DNA from: Desulfovibrio sp. JC022
GTDB taxonomy: Bacteria; Desulfobacterota; Desulfovibrionia; Desulfovibrionales; Desulfovibrionaceae
Assembly (NCBI RefSeq): GCF_010470665.1
Contig: NZ_VOPZ01000003.1
Location: 62,001 to 126,000 of the forward strand
Length of the DNA stretch: 64,000 nucleotides
Reading direction: 5' to 3'
The stretch's first letter is position 1. The number at the start of each line of letters is the position of its first letter. A program made the translations under genes and the position numbers. The notes under the pieces are model-generated. The model was not told the origin of the DNA and did no database searches. It was given only the letters and a program-made list of their open reading frames with translations. This document shows, in pieces, positions 34,222-42,860 of the stretch.

Positions 34222-35220
34222 TTAACTACGCACGTTGTCGGCGAACTTGAGACGGCCTTTGCCTAATAAGTCATGCAGATGAATCATGCCTGTTAGCATG
34301 CCTTCTCCGTTTACGACGGGCAGCACGGTGATCTCTTTGGATTCCATGATGTCGAGGGCCTGTGCTGCGGACATGTCCGGGGTAATACGCAGAGGATTCT
34401 CGATCATGACCGTGCTGGCGGGCATGTTGGTGTCAAAGCTTCCGGAGCAGACCATCCTGCGTACATCGCCGTCAGTGATGACACCGGAAAGTTTTTCTCC
34501 TGCTGTCAGGGCAACGAGACCTAATCCACCTTTGTCGAGTACTGTCAGGGCCTTGGAAAGAGGTTCGTCCCTCGGGGCGGAGGGGATGTTGTCCGTGTGC
34601 ATGAGTTCGCTGATGCACAGGGTCAGCCTGCGGCCCAGTGATCCGCCGGGATGAAATTTCTTGAAATCCTGACTGTCAAAAGCCTTATGGTCCATAAGGC
34701 AGACCGCCAGAGCGTCGCCCATGGCAAGAGCTGCGGTGGTGGATGATGTCGGTGCCAGTCCGTGGGAGCATGCTTCGCAGGGGACTTTTGTCCTGACTAC
34801 GATATCTGAAAGTCGGCCCATGGTGGATTCAATTTCCGAGGTAATGGAAATGATCCTAGTGCCGAAGGACCGGATAGCCGGGAGTAATGCGTTAAGTTCG
34901 TCAGTCTCCCCGCTGTTGGAAATAGAGATGACTACGTCTTCGGCCCGGACCATGCCGAGGTCCCCGTGGGCTCCCTCTACCGGATGCAGGAAAAAGGACG
35001 GGGTTCCGGTGGAGGACATGGTAGCGGCAATTTTGCGGCCTACCAAGCCTGATTTGCCCAGTCCGGTTATGATCACACGTCCTTTGCATCCTGCCAGCAT
35101 TTCAACTGCTGCGGCAAAGTTGAGATCTAGTGAATCACGGATTGAAGCAAGTCCTTTTTCTTCAATTTCAAGGACTTCCTTGCCCCTTTTTATGAAGTCG
35201 GAAAGTTGTTTTTCGGTCAT
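34222..35220 (-). CDS. kdsD: D-arabinose 5-phosphate isomerase, KdsD/KpsF family
   Basis: A 332-residue sugar isomerase with an N-terminal SIS domain (RVIITGLGKSGLVGRKIAATM; HPVEGAHGDLGMV with the conserved His; ISNSGETDEL) and two C-terminal CBS domains from about residue 205. It interconverts ribulose 5-phosphate and arabinose 5-phosphate, the first step towards Kdo for lipopolysaccharide. The length matches E. coli KdsD. It lies next to gspF but is metabolically separate from it. Confidence 0.92.
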   Translation of the reverse strand: MTEKQLSDFIKRGKEVLEIEEKGLASIRDSLDLNFAAAVEMLAGCKGRVIITGLGKSGLVGRKIAATMSSTGTPSFFLHPVEGAHGDLGMVRAEDVVISISNSGETDELNALLPAIRSFGTRIISITSEIESTMGRLSDIVVRTKVPCEACSHGLAPTSSTTAALAMGDALAVCLMDHKAFDSQDFKKFHPGGSLGRRLTLCISELMHTDNIPSAPRDEPLSKALTVLDKGGLGLVALTAGEKLSGVITDGDVRRMVCSGSFDTNMPASTVMIENPLRITPDMSAAQALDIMESKEITVLPVVNGEGMLTGMIHLHDLLGKGRLKFADNVRS

Positions 35221-35227
35221 TTGTTAC

Positions 35228-36439
35228 CTATTTGACGAGCGTGGTGAGGTCGAAGATCGGGCCCATGATGGCGACAACAATAAAAGCGATGAGCATGCCG
35301 ATGAACAGCAGCAGCATAGGTTCAGCCAAGGCGACCACTCGCTTCATGAAGTTATCCACATCCCGTTCAAATATGGTACCCATTCGTTGCAGAAATTTTC
35401 CCAGTTCGCCTGATTTTTGTCCGGCGGTGAGGGTCAGGATGTAAATATCGGGATAAATTTTTTGTTCCGCAAGCACAGCACTTAGGGATCGTCCGGTGGC
35501 GACTTCTTCGCGGGCTTCAGCCATTTTCTTTTTAAAAAATGTGGATTTTACCGCGTTGGCGGAGCTTTCCATGCCCTGCACAAGGGGAATTCCGGCATCA
35601 ATCTGGAATCCGAGGATACCGGAGAAGCGTGCCAGAGTGGTCTTTTGCACCAGTGGCATTTTCCAGAGCATCCCGTCAATTTTTTCCCGGAATTTGGGGA
35701 CTGATTTGTAGGCACTGATAAAAGCGAAAATTATGCACAGCGGAATGAGCAGGGCCATGGGTCCTAGGCTTTCAAGGGTGTTGCCCAATGCCACGACTAT
35801 TTTTGTGGAGGTGGGCAGTTCGCCTTTGGCGGCTTTGAATATGCCGGTGATCTTGGGCAGAACTTCGGATAGCAGAAAATAGACCGCGCCCATACCGATC
35901 ATCAGGATAACCACCGGGTAGACCATGGCGGTCATAAGCCGCCCACTTACTTCGGCGCGTTCTTCTTCGTACTTGGCAATATTTTCAAGTACGTCGCCTA
36001 GTTTACCTACGGATTCGGCAACCTGCACCATGCCCACATAAACCTGCGGGAAAATTTTGGGATATTTGGCAAGGCAGGATGAAAAGCTTTCCCCGGATTG
36101 GACAGCATCACGGATTTCCATCCAGGTGTGGCTGGCTTTACCGCCGCTCATGCGGGCCATCATGTCAAGAGACTGGGCCAGCGCGGTTCCGCTCTGGATC
36201 AGGATTCCAAGATAGTAAAAGGATTCCCCCAGCCTGATCTTTCCGCTCATGGACATGGAGGCGGCGAAAGACTGGGTGGAACTTTTTTCTTTTTGCCCGG
36301 ATTTGACCTGCTCAAGACGCAGGGGCATCAAGCCCTTGCTTTGCAGGGTGGCAAAAGCCTTTGACTGGGAAGAGGCTTCGACAAAGCCTTTTTTCTTCTT
36401 CCCTTCCTTGGTGACTGCTCGATATTGATAAGTAGGCAT
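35228..36439 (-). CDS. gspF: type II secretion inner-membrane protein GspF
   Basis: A 403-residue protein with the GspF/PilC layout: a short N-terminal region (YQYRAVTKEGKKKKGFVEA), then two T2SSF repeats, each helical and followed by membrane helices (about residues 170-200, 220-240 and the C-terminal 375-400). 'SGTALAQSLDMMA' and 'AGIPLVQGMESSANAV' are the paired repeat starts. It is the platform protein that contacts the GspE ATPase and GspL. It is followed upstream by gspC, which places it in secretion rather than in type IV pili. Confidence 0.92.
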   Translation of the reverse strand: MPTYQYRAVTKEGKKKKGFVEASSQSKAFATLQSKGLMPLRLEQVKSGQKEKSSTQSFAASMSMSGKIRLGESFYYLGILIQSGTALAQSLDMMARMSGGKASHTWMEIRDAVQSGESFSSCLAKYPKIFPQVYVGMVQVAESVGKLGDVLENIAKYEEERAEVSGRLMTAMVYPVVILMIGMGAVYFLLSEVLPKITGIFKAAKGELPTSTKIVVALGNTLESLGPMALLIPLCIIFAFISAYKSVPKFREKIDGMLWKMPLVQKTTLARFSGILGFQIDAGIPLVQGMESSANAVKSTFFKKKMAEAREEVATGRSLSAVLAEQKIYPDIYILTLTAGQKSGELGKFLQRMGTIFERDVDNFMKRVVALAEPMLLLFIGMLIAFIVVAIMGPIFDLTTLVK

Positions 36440-36453
36440 TTTCGATTACATCC

Positions 36454-37230
36454 CTACTTGAGTTCTACTATCAGGGAAAGCATTCGTCCTTTGCGCTCCA
36501 CGTCAATGGAGATGGCCGAAGCCCCGCCGAGAGAACCGTATACCTGCAACAATTTGGTCGGTCCGTTGATCATTTCACCGTTGATGCGCATGAGTACGTC
36601 ACCGTTTTCAAGACCCAGCTTTTTGAGCAGGGAATTGGACTTGATATTGGTTACCCTGAAGCCCTGAGTCTTTCCGCCTTTGGAATTAGGCTTGAAGAGT
36701 GCCTGCTTGAGGAAAGCATTGGGGTCATCAAGGATTTCTTTGGCTTCAGCTTTGTTAACAGTGATTTTATTAGTCTTTCCGCGCACAAGTTTCAGGCTTT
36801 GGACCTGATCCCACATGGCGACTTTTTTCTGTTCCCGTCCATATTTCCAGATAACGTATTGCGGCTTGATTTCAGAAAGAGTCCAGCCTTCGTGCTCATC
36901 TCCTTCGCGGAGGATGACAGTTTCCTTTTTGATTCGGAAAACTGCCATGTCGGTCTCCCCGGTAAGGATACCGACCAGCATCCATGTGGATGGAGTTACT
37001 TTGGCTTTTTTTTGAATTTCAGCAGGGTTGTCCAGCCCAAGGACATTCTTTTCCAGAATAAGCTTGGAATCTTTTTCAATCTTTGTTGCCGCATCAGAGG
37101 AAAATGACTGGCCTAAAATGGGGGCAGTCGGTTTGGGCAGCGGGACAAAGGACGACACAAGATAGGCCGTGGCCAGCCCGAAGGCGAGCGGCCACAGCCA
37201 TGTTGGAAATTTGGTGGCTTTCAGCTCCAT
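36454..37230 (-). CDS. gspC: type II secretion protein GspC with PDZ domain
   Basis: A 258-residue bitopic protein: cytoplasmic N-terminus, one membrane helix (about residues 12-29), a periplasmic homology region ('STWMLVGILTGETDMAVFRI') and a C-terminal PDZ domain from about residue 175 ('GFRVTNIKSNSLLKKLGLEN', 'DVLMRINGEMINGPTKLL'). GspC links the inner-membrane platform to the GspD secretin and may help choose substrates. It is 14 bases from gspF, on the opposite strand to gspG-N. Confidence 0.88.
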   Translation of the reverse strand: MELKATKFPTWLWPLAFGLATAYLVSSFVPLPKPTAPILGQSFSSDAATKIEKDSKLILEKNVLGLDNPAEIQKKAKVTPSTWMLVGILTGETDMAVFRIKKETVILREGDEHEGWTLSEIKPQYVIWKYGREQKKVAMWDQVQSLKLVRGKTNKITVNKAEAKEILDDPNAFLKQALFKPNSKGGKTQGFRVTNIKSNSLLKKLGLENGDVLMRINGEMINGPTKLLQVYGSLGGASAISIDVERKGRMLSLIVELK

Positions 37231-37249
37231 ATAAAAATATATCCTATTA

Positions 37250-38161
37250 TTACTCTTCTATTTCAGCGTAGGAATGGTAGTTGTTTTTAATCCACTTGTC
37301 CATACCCTTGGTGTTGTGGTAAATGTCTAATCTTAATAGCCTTTTTCTGGTCGTCTTAGCTGAGCTGTAATAAAAGAGCCTTACTTTTCTGGAAAGACGG
37401 GCACTGAATACATTCTGGGTGCCTTTGACTTTGTGGATGTTCATGCCCGGAGTACCGGAATCCTGCACATCAAAGCGGATAAGGGTTTCGATTACCTTTT
37501 TAAAGAGTTTGAACTGAGTGGAGTAGACCTTTTCAAGGTCGGCGATAAAGCTGGGCATGGCTTCACTTTTGGTCAGCAGGGATTCGAGTATCTCTGTAAC
37601 TCTCTCAAAACCTTTTCCGGCACTACCGGTCTTATCGGTTTTGCTTTGCTCCTCAAGCCTGCGTTGCTCGTCCTGAAGCTGTTCCACCTCTTCTTCCAGC
37701 AATTGGTGGTAGCCTTTGACTTCTTCCATTTCGGCCACGAGGGTGTTGACCTGCTCCGCGGTCTTTTTGCTTTTGCCGAGGTAGAAATGAAGCATGCGCA
37801 GCAGGTGGTCTTCGGTTACCGGTTTGGGGATGAAGTAGGTGAAGACATCAGACTGGGCTTCGTCAGTGGCTTCGGCATCCATTCCGGTCAGCAGGATGAC
37901 CGGGATATACGGATATTCCTCGCGAATGAACGGCAGGATGTCCACGCCGCTCAGTCCCGAGCCTTCGAAATGGACATCCAGCAGGATCACATCCGGTTCT
38001 TCTTCGGATTCCTTCAAAAAGGCCAGAAAGGAGACTGGATCATAGAATGATTCATGCTTTTCCAATATTCCCGCGTCACGGAGGATTGAAACAGTGTATT
38101 CGTGCAAACGCGGGTCATCGTCTGCCAAAACAAAAAAATATGGGTCCTGTTCCGGGGTCAT
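37250..38161 (-). CDS. response regulator with coiled coil and unusual C-terminal domain
   Basis: A 303-residue protein. Residues 8-128 form a complete receiver domain: acidic pocket D14-D16, phospho-acceptor D62 (ILLDVHF), T92 and K113. Residues 132-175 form a strongly charged coiled coil. The last 90 residues lack a DNA-binding helix-turn-helix; their final 60 (about 243-303, with 'NVFSARLSRKVRLFYY' and 'LLRLDIYHNTKGMDKWI') look like a RelE/ParE-type small beta-sheet domain. It shares one base with the kinase gene, so the two are partners. It lies between gspC and the T2SS operon. Confidence 0.75.
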   Translation of the reverse strand: MTPEQDPYFFVLADDDPRLHEYTVSILRDAGILEKHESFYDPVSFLAFLKESEEEPDVILLDVHFEGSGLSGVDILPFIREEYPYIPVILLTGMDAEATDEAQSDVFTYFIPKPVTEDHLLRMLHFYLGKSKKTAEQVNTLVAEMEEVKGYHQLLEEEVEQLQDEQRRLEEQSKTDKTGSAGKGFERVTEILESLLTKSEAMPSFIADLEKVYSTQFKLFKKVIETLIRFDVQDSGTPGMNIHKVKGTQNVFSARLSRKVRLFYYSSAKTTRKRLLRLDIYHNTKGMDKWIKNNYHSYAEIEE

Positions 38162-39408
38162 TATTTATCTCCTGCTGCTGGAATAGCCCCTGCGGGGCCG
38201 AAGGTTCCAAGGGGGATGAGTATTGTTACTTCGAGTCCTTTTGAACCAAGAGTTTCGGTGTTCTTTGCTGAAATGTCAAAACCCATGTTGTCACTGAAAA
38301 ATTTTACGAAAACAGTTCCCTGTCCCATGGCCTTGCCCTTGCGTTTTGCCGAAGGCACAGCTCTTTTGAATAGGTCCTGCAAACTGTCGTCGGAAACCCC
38401 GCCTCCGGTGTCTGCCACTGTTAACTGAGCGTAATTGCCTTGGACGTCGGCGTTTATGGATAAGCGGGGCTTGAATGATTTGAACGCTTCACTACCCTGC
38501 CTCAGTAATTCTATCTGGCGCAGCTCCATGGCTGTTTGGCTGTTTCTGATCAGGTTGAGCAGAATCTCCCATGTCTTGTAACGATCTACGAAAATTTCTT
38601 CTTCTCTGTTTATCCACTTTTCAAAATTGAATTGCAGGTCTAGTCGTTGCCGGGATTGTTTTTGATCATTTTCAAGCCTATCTGTAAGGTTCAGCGCAAG
38701 TTCGTCAAGGCCTATGAGCTGGGGTTTGAAGGAAAGTCTTTTTTCAAGATCACGCAGATGTTCGATGATGCTTTCCTCAAAAGGCGTTACGATCTGGTTA
38801 TAGAGCTCACGTTCTTTTACTTTGGGCAGGTCGTTTACAATGGTATGAATCTGGGATTTCCATGAGTTCTGGAGAACCATCAGTTCGTCTTTAACCATGT
38901 TGGCCTGGATGATCATGTCATCGGTCAGTTTTTCCGTGGCGACCATGAGTTCCAGCTGTCGCCGTCGCTGACGTTCATCACGGATGGATTTTTCTCTATC
39001 GATTTTTTCCCGGTCCGCCGGGGATTTACGTTTGGTCATGATGAACATGAAAATGATAGCCACCACATAGAGAGTCATAAAGGAGCGGCTTAGAAAGAGT
39101 TTGGATGAGAAATTTCCGGTCATGTGCAGCAGACGGGAAAAAATAAAGGCAAAGAAAATATTGAAAAAGCCTACGTAGGTCATAGTTTCCCGGCCGCCGA
39201 GTCTCCATGAAAAGTAGAGACTGGAAACAACCAGAAAGATACAAAAAATGTAATGGCGCGCAATGCTGTCCGTGCCAAGGTCAAAAAGTACGTATGCCAG
39301 AACATAGAATAGTGCCAGAGCAGGCAGCCGCCAGCTTTTGTTTTTTAAATGCACATCAGTTTTTTGGTCTGAATTGCCGGATATAATATCAATAATTTTT
39401 TTAAGCAT
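38161..39408 (-). CDS. membrane sensor histidine kinase, atypical
   Basis: A 415-residue protein with about five to six N-terminal membrane helices (residues 28-128), a long helical linker and a C-terminal HATPase_c domain. The N box is 'LLNLIRNSQTAM' and the G1 box 'VADTGGGVSDDSL'; the G2 box is 'GKAMGQGTVFVKFF'. No standard H-box (HExxTPL-type) is visible; the only candidate phospho-acceptor is His in 'SQIHTIVNDLPKV'. It is coupled by a one-base overlap to the response regulator. The signal is unknown. Confidence 0.78.
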   Translation of the reverse strand: MLKKIIDIISGNSDQKTDVHLKNKSWRLPALALFYVLAYVLFDLGTDSIARHYIFCIFLVVSSLYFSWRLGGRETMTYVGFFNIFFAFIFSRLLHMTGNFSSKLFLSRSFMTLYVVAIIFMFIMTKRKSPADREKIDREKSIRDERQRRRQLELMVATEKLTDDMIIQANMVKDELMVLQNSWKSQIHTIVNDLPKVKERELYNQIVTPFEESIIEHLRDLEKRLSFKPQLIGLDELALNLTDRLENDQKQSRQRLDLQFNFEKWINREEEIFVDRYKTWEILLNLIRNSQTAMELRQIELLRQGSEAFKSFKPRLSINADVQGNYAQLTVADTGGGVSDDSLQDLFKRAVPSAKRKGKAMGQGTVFVKFFSDNMGFDISAKNTETLGSKGLEVTILIPLGTFGPAGAIPAAGDK

Positions 39409-39494
39409 AATTTAAATAGGAAATGAATTGTTTTGATGTCAGCTTCTTGTGCCGGATTACCGGGGTATGGGCAAGGGTAGTTTTGAGTCCGGGC

Positions 39495-39522
39495 TTGACT
39501 TTTATACGCTCTGCTTTAACAC
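39495..39522 (+). promoter_or_regulatory. candidate promoter of the T2SS operon
   Basis: TTGACT (39495-39500), a 16-base spacer and TAACAC (39517-39522) lie in the 197-base gap between the divergent kinase gene and the lipoprotein gene, giving a leader of about 75 bases. The match is modest. No other signal was recognised in the gap. Confidence 0.3.
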
Positions 39523-39605
39523 AACCTGTTGGAAAGCGCGATTGCATTGCTTATAACCGTGCTTTAAGGTGTTTTCAAAACTTCTTTTCTGAAAATGAAG
39601 GAATT

Positions 39606-40970
39606 ATGAATAATAAGTCAATCATTCTGGCCCTCACACTCCTCGCAATTTTGGCTTCCGGGTGTGCGAAGCAGCCTTCCCCAGCGACAGATGAACCTTC
39701 ACTTGTCACCGATGATAATATCGATGTTTCCGAACTTGTGGGGAATGCTCCTCTCAGTTTAGCTGGATTTGTCGAATATGCTGCTTCGCAGCAATATTCG
39801 CCCTTGGACAGCATTTATAACCGTCCGCCAGAAGATATGGCCGGGAATTATGTTGTGCAACTCAGTAAGAGCAACGAGGTCGTCAATCTGGACAAGGATG
39901 TAACAACCTACGTGCAGGATAGAAATATTCTTGCTGCCGGGTTAAAAAATGGCGTGGTCCGCATGTATGGCGGGCAGGGGTGTGCTGCCGTTCAGGCTGC
40001 TTCAGATCCGGTGAATTCCGTGTCATGGTTTTCGGAGTCTCCCTATCTGGCTGTTTCATCCGGAGGAAATAAGGTTGTCGAGGTCTTTAATGTCAAAGAG
40101 TGTGCAAGGGTGCGTGTTCATGATGTTAACAGTACCGTGGATATGTTTGCCCTCTCCCCGAGAGGGAGTTGGCTGGCATTGATTGATGTTGCCCGCAGGC
40201 TTTGGGTCGGCCCCGCCAACGGTAAATTGCGCAGGATAGACCGCTTTACTTATCAGCCGCTTTCCCTGACCTTTTCCAATGAGGAAGGAATTCTCATGGG
40301 AGTGGATACCACCGGAAAAATGGTCATGTGGAGTCCACTTAAGTTGACTCGCATTTTTGATCAGAAAATTAAGGGCGGACCGTTTGAATCTGTAAAGGCC
40401 TACGGTTCCCATCTTAATATTGTCACTGAAAAGGGTGAACGTTTCCAGTGGGATGTAAGTAAACGCACTAAGTCTCCGTTTTATGAGCAGGAAGACGGGT
40501 TCTTTCTTAAAAACGGAGTGCTTTTATATCGTTCACCGCGCAAGACTTTTTCCAAAAAGGTCCAGTTCAAGCCTGTCTCTTTTGCCGTCGATCGCTCTCC
40601 TTCGGGAAAAGTTTACCGGATTAAGGATATTGACGGTTCATTCAGATACTATTCCGCTATTAACGGGACCCCTCTAAAGGATGTTCAGGATTTTGCTGAC
40701 TGGAAGAAAGTGAAGGTCGGGCGGGATTACGGATTTTCCGAACGTGGCAGGGAGTTTACTCTTGCCGTTCCCATTGCCCAGCGGGAATTTCAGAGGTTGT
40801 ATTGCAGGTATATACCAAGTAAGGGGTATTACCTCTGGTGGAAAAAAGTTGCCCGCCCGGATGATTATTTCAAATCACGAGGCATGCTTCCCCGTCGTGA
40901 GGGGATTGCTGCCGACTCGCCTCTTGAGTGGGAGCCGCTGGAAAGCAAGCGGACTGATATCAGGGATTAA
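39606..40970 (+). CDS. lipoprotein with beta-propeller-like repeats, T2SS-associated
   Basis: A 454-residue protein. The signal peptide and lipobox are residues 1-19 (short charged start, LALTLLAILA, then SGC with Cys at about 19), followed by Ala at +2, so it is probably an outer-membrane lipoprotein. The ATG at 39606 (AAGGA three bases upstream) is chosen over a reading frame opening at 39423, because only this start gives a signal peptide. The body shows repeated Trp/Ser and hydrophobic strand blocks ('DPVNSVSWFSESPYLAVSSG', 'VDMFALSPRGSWLALIDV'), like WD40 blades. It precedes gspG by 34 bases. It may be a scaffold or pilotin-like accessory protein; this is inferred. Confidence 0.72.
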   Translation: MNNKSIILALTLLAILASGCAKQPSPATDEPSLVTDDNIDVSELVGNAPLSLAGFVEYAASQQYSPLDSIYNRPPEDMAGNYVVQLSKSNEVVNLDKDVTTYVQDRNILAAGLKNGVVRMYGGQGCAAVQAASDPVNSVSWFSESPYLAVSSGGNKVVEVFNVKECARVRVHDVNSTVDMFALSPRGSWLALIDVARRLWVGPANGKLRRIDRFTYQPLSLTFSNEEGILMGVDTTGKMVMWSPLKLTRIFDQKIKGGPFESVKAYGSHLNIVTEKGERFQWDVSKRTKSPFYEQEDGFFLKNGVLLYRSPRKTFSKKVQFKPVSFAVDRSPSGKVYRIKDIDGSFRYYSAINGTPLKDVQDFADWKKVKVGRDYGFSERGREFTLAVPIAQREFQRLYCRYIPSKGYYLWWKKVARPDDYFKSRGMLPRREGIAADSPLEWEPLESKRTDIRD

Positions 40971-41004
40971 ACCCGGATTGGGTTAATAATAAGTAGAGGA
41001 AATT

Positions 41005-41466
41005 ATGCAGAAAAAAAGAATTCGTATTGCTGAGCTTAAAAAAGGTCAGCGTGGTTTCAGTCTTATCGAGTTGATGATTGTAATTGTTATTCTCGGCCTG
41101 CTGGCCTCCATGCTGGTTCCTAAAATTATGGACCGTCCCAACGAGGCCAGAGTCACCAAGGCCAAGATGGATATGAAGGCCCTTGATTCAGCTTTAAAGC
41201 TGTACAAGCTGGATACCGGACGCTATCCCACCACCGAGCAGGGACTTCAGGCTCTGATTACCAAGCCGGAAAGTCGTCCTGTTCCTCGTAATTACCGCAA
41301 AGGTGGTTATCTGGATTCCGCCGCAGCCCCTGTTGACCCCTGGGGTTACGACTACATATACAGAAGCCCCGGCGAAGAAGATCGTCCTTATGAACTGATT
41401 TCTCTCGGAGCTGACGGCATGGAAGGCGGCGAAGATTACGATGCCGACATCAAGAGCTGGGAATAG
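41005..41466 (+). CDS. gspG: type II secretion major pseudopilin GspG
   Basis: A 153-residue pseudopilin. The prepilin peptidase site is after Gly in '[20 protein letters not shown]' with Glu at +5, followed by the long N-terminal helix. The globular part has the GspG signature '[18 protein letters not shown]' and 'DPWGYDYIY', and the C-terminal acidic loop '[10 protein letters not shown]' that binds calcium. Length and motifs are typical for the family. Confidence 0.95.
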   Translation: MQKKRIRIAELKKGQRGFSLIELMIVIVILGLLASMLVPKIMDRPNEARVTKAKMDMKALDSALKLYKLDTGRYPTTEQGLQALITKPESRPVPRNYRKGGYLDSAAAPVDPWGYDYIYRSPGEEDRPYELISLGADGMEGGEDYDADIKSWE

Positions 41467-41485
41467 CCGGGCTTAATAACATATT

Positions 41486-41914
41486 ATGAATACACATGCT
41501 GCCCGCCGTTTTTCAGGCGGACTGACTTTCATAGAACTTTTAATTGTTCTGTTTATTGTGGGCATGGGCTGGTTTACGCTCATGCCCAATCTTGATCTTG
41601 CCGGAGACCGGGGTGACGATAGCCTTAGTCTCGCCAACTCCTTTATTTATGAGGCAAGAACGGAAGCGGTGCTAACTGATTCCCGGCAGTCTGTGTATAT
41701 TGATTTCGAGAACGGGCTGCTAAAATGGAACGGCGAAGAAGTTTCTCTCCCGTCAGAAGTCAGCAGTGGACATTTTAATGAATATCCCATTGATGACAGC
41801 GGGGTAGAATTCATCATTTACCCTGAAGGGTTCAGTGATGAAGTGCGCTTGGTTTTTTCCGATGGCTTGACAGTTGTTCTGGATCCTTTGGCAGTCCGTT
41901 TCGGGGAGATATAG
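41486..41914 (+). CDS. gspH: type II secretion minor pseudopilin GspH
   Basis: A 142-residue minor pseudopilin. The processing site is 'FSGGLTFIELLIVLFIVGMG' with Glu5. The C-terminal domain is a beta-rich GspH/FimT type ('SLANSFIYEARTEAVLTDSR', a helix followed by strands). It lies in gspG-H-I-J-K order, 19 bases after gspG. The second residue after the cleavage site is Thr rather than Ser. Confidence 0.85.
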   Translation: MNTHAARRFSGGLTFIELLIVLFIVGMGWFTLMPNLDLAGDRGDDSLSLANSFIYEARTEAVLTDSRQSVYIDFENGLLKWNGEEVSLPSEVSSGHFNEYPIDDSGVEFIIYPEGFSDEVRLVFSDGLTVVLDPLAVRFGEI

Positions 41915-41916
41915 TT

Positions 41917-42279
41917 GTGGCCCGTAAGAATGGTTTTTCTTTGATTGAGATCATTGTTGCTTTAACCATTGCTGCAACTCTTTCCATAAGTTTTCTTGGT
42001 GTGCAAAGGCAGAGTGCGCTTATGGCCCAGTCGTCCAAGGATTCATGGAATGTCCTGAATTTGTCGCAGGATATTCTGGGACATAAGTATCCAGATAGGT
42101 TGAATATGGTTTCTTCGGGGTGGGCATCTTGGCCCGGACCTCCTGAAGGAAGTTTCAGGGTGGGACTGGAGACAGTTTCCTCCGTCGGTAAAGGGTTTTA
42201 CACTTTGGAAACCCGTAGTGATGACTACACCCTTGAATGGAAGATTTACCGGGTTTCACACAAGAAAAAGCAGTTTTAA
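41917..42279 (+). CDS. gspI: type II secretion minor pseudopilin GspI
   Basis: A 120-residue protein starting with GTG at 41917, two bases after the gspH stop. The prepilin site is 'KNGFSLIEIIVALTIAATLS'. Its small size and its place between gspH and gspJ identify it as GspI, part of the pseudopilus tip complex with J and K. Its stop overlaps the gspJ start by one base. Confidence 0.85.
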   Translation: MARKNGFSLIEIIVALTIAATLSISFLGVQRQSALMAQSSKDSWNVLNLSQDILGHKYPDRLNMVSSGWASWPGPPEGSFRVGLETVSSVGKGFYTLETRSDDYTLEWKIYRVSHKKKQF

Positions 42280-42860
42280 TGAAATTTTTCCAACGCAGCC
42301 ATACCCTGCCTGATTCACAGGGGGGATTTTCACTTATTGAAGTGCTTATCGGACTGGTTCTTTCCGGGCTGCTGATGAGTATGGTTGCTATGGTCTTGGG
42401 GCAGTCTGTAACCAACAACGAAGTTGTTCGTTCCAGTGCCGGACTCTCTTCTCGTATGTTCACCCTGCGGCGTATCCTGCATCGGGATTTGCAGAATATC
42501 CGCCCCGGCAGACCTATAGGGGTTGAGAGCAGGGGCTTCAGCCTTGAGACCAGCCATAATGTGTTGTTGGAGGGGGCTGGGCCGATTGTTGTGAATTGGG
42601 ATTTCTCTTCAAATATAATCCGTCGGTTCGAAAAATCACCCGATCTTGAGTTTGAAAATTCATTTTTTTTAATGCGTGGTTTGGAATCCTGGGAAATGGA
42701 GTTTCTGGACGCTGACAAGAATATCTGGATATCACGTTCCCAACAGACTGCCCGGGCAGCCAGTGGGCAGTCCACGGTCAAGGCATTCAGGCTGAAATTG
42801 AAATTTGATGATGGTCAGGGAGTTACGATTGTCGAGAGGTTTCCTTATGCCACGGAATAA
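42279..42860 (+). CDS. gspJ: type II secretion minor pseudopilin GspJ
   Basis: A 193-residue pseudopilin. The ATG at 42279 overlaps the gspI stop (TAATG). The prepilin site 'QGGFSLIEVLIGLVLSGLLM' comes after a 15-residue leader. The body has 'SRMFTLRRILHRDLQNIRP' and a Trp-rich C-terminal strand region as in GspJ. It forms the tip complex with GspI and GspK. The gene overlaps gspK by 14 bases. Confidence 0.87.
   Translation: MKFFQRSHTLPDSQGGFSLIEVLIGLVLSGLLMSMVAMVLGQSVTNNEVVRSSAGLSSRMFTLRRILHRDLQNIRPGRPIGVESRGFSLETSHNVLLEGAGPIVVNWDFSSNIIRRFEKSPDLEFENSFFLMRGLESWEMEFLDADKNIWISRSQQTARAASGQSTVKAFRLKLKFDDGQGVTIVERFPYATE

Noticed and set aside
37433-38050. A 205-residue open frame on the plus strand
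   Set aside because: Antisense to the response regulator. Phe/Gly-rich sequence that mirrors the reverse of receiver and coiled-coil codons; no ribosome-binding site.
39423-39605. N-terminal extension of the lipoprotein gene by 61 codons
   Set aside because: It would bury the signal peptide and lipobox. The ATG at 39606 with AAGGA gives a proper lipoprotein start.
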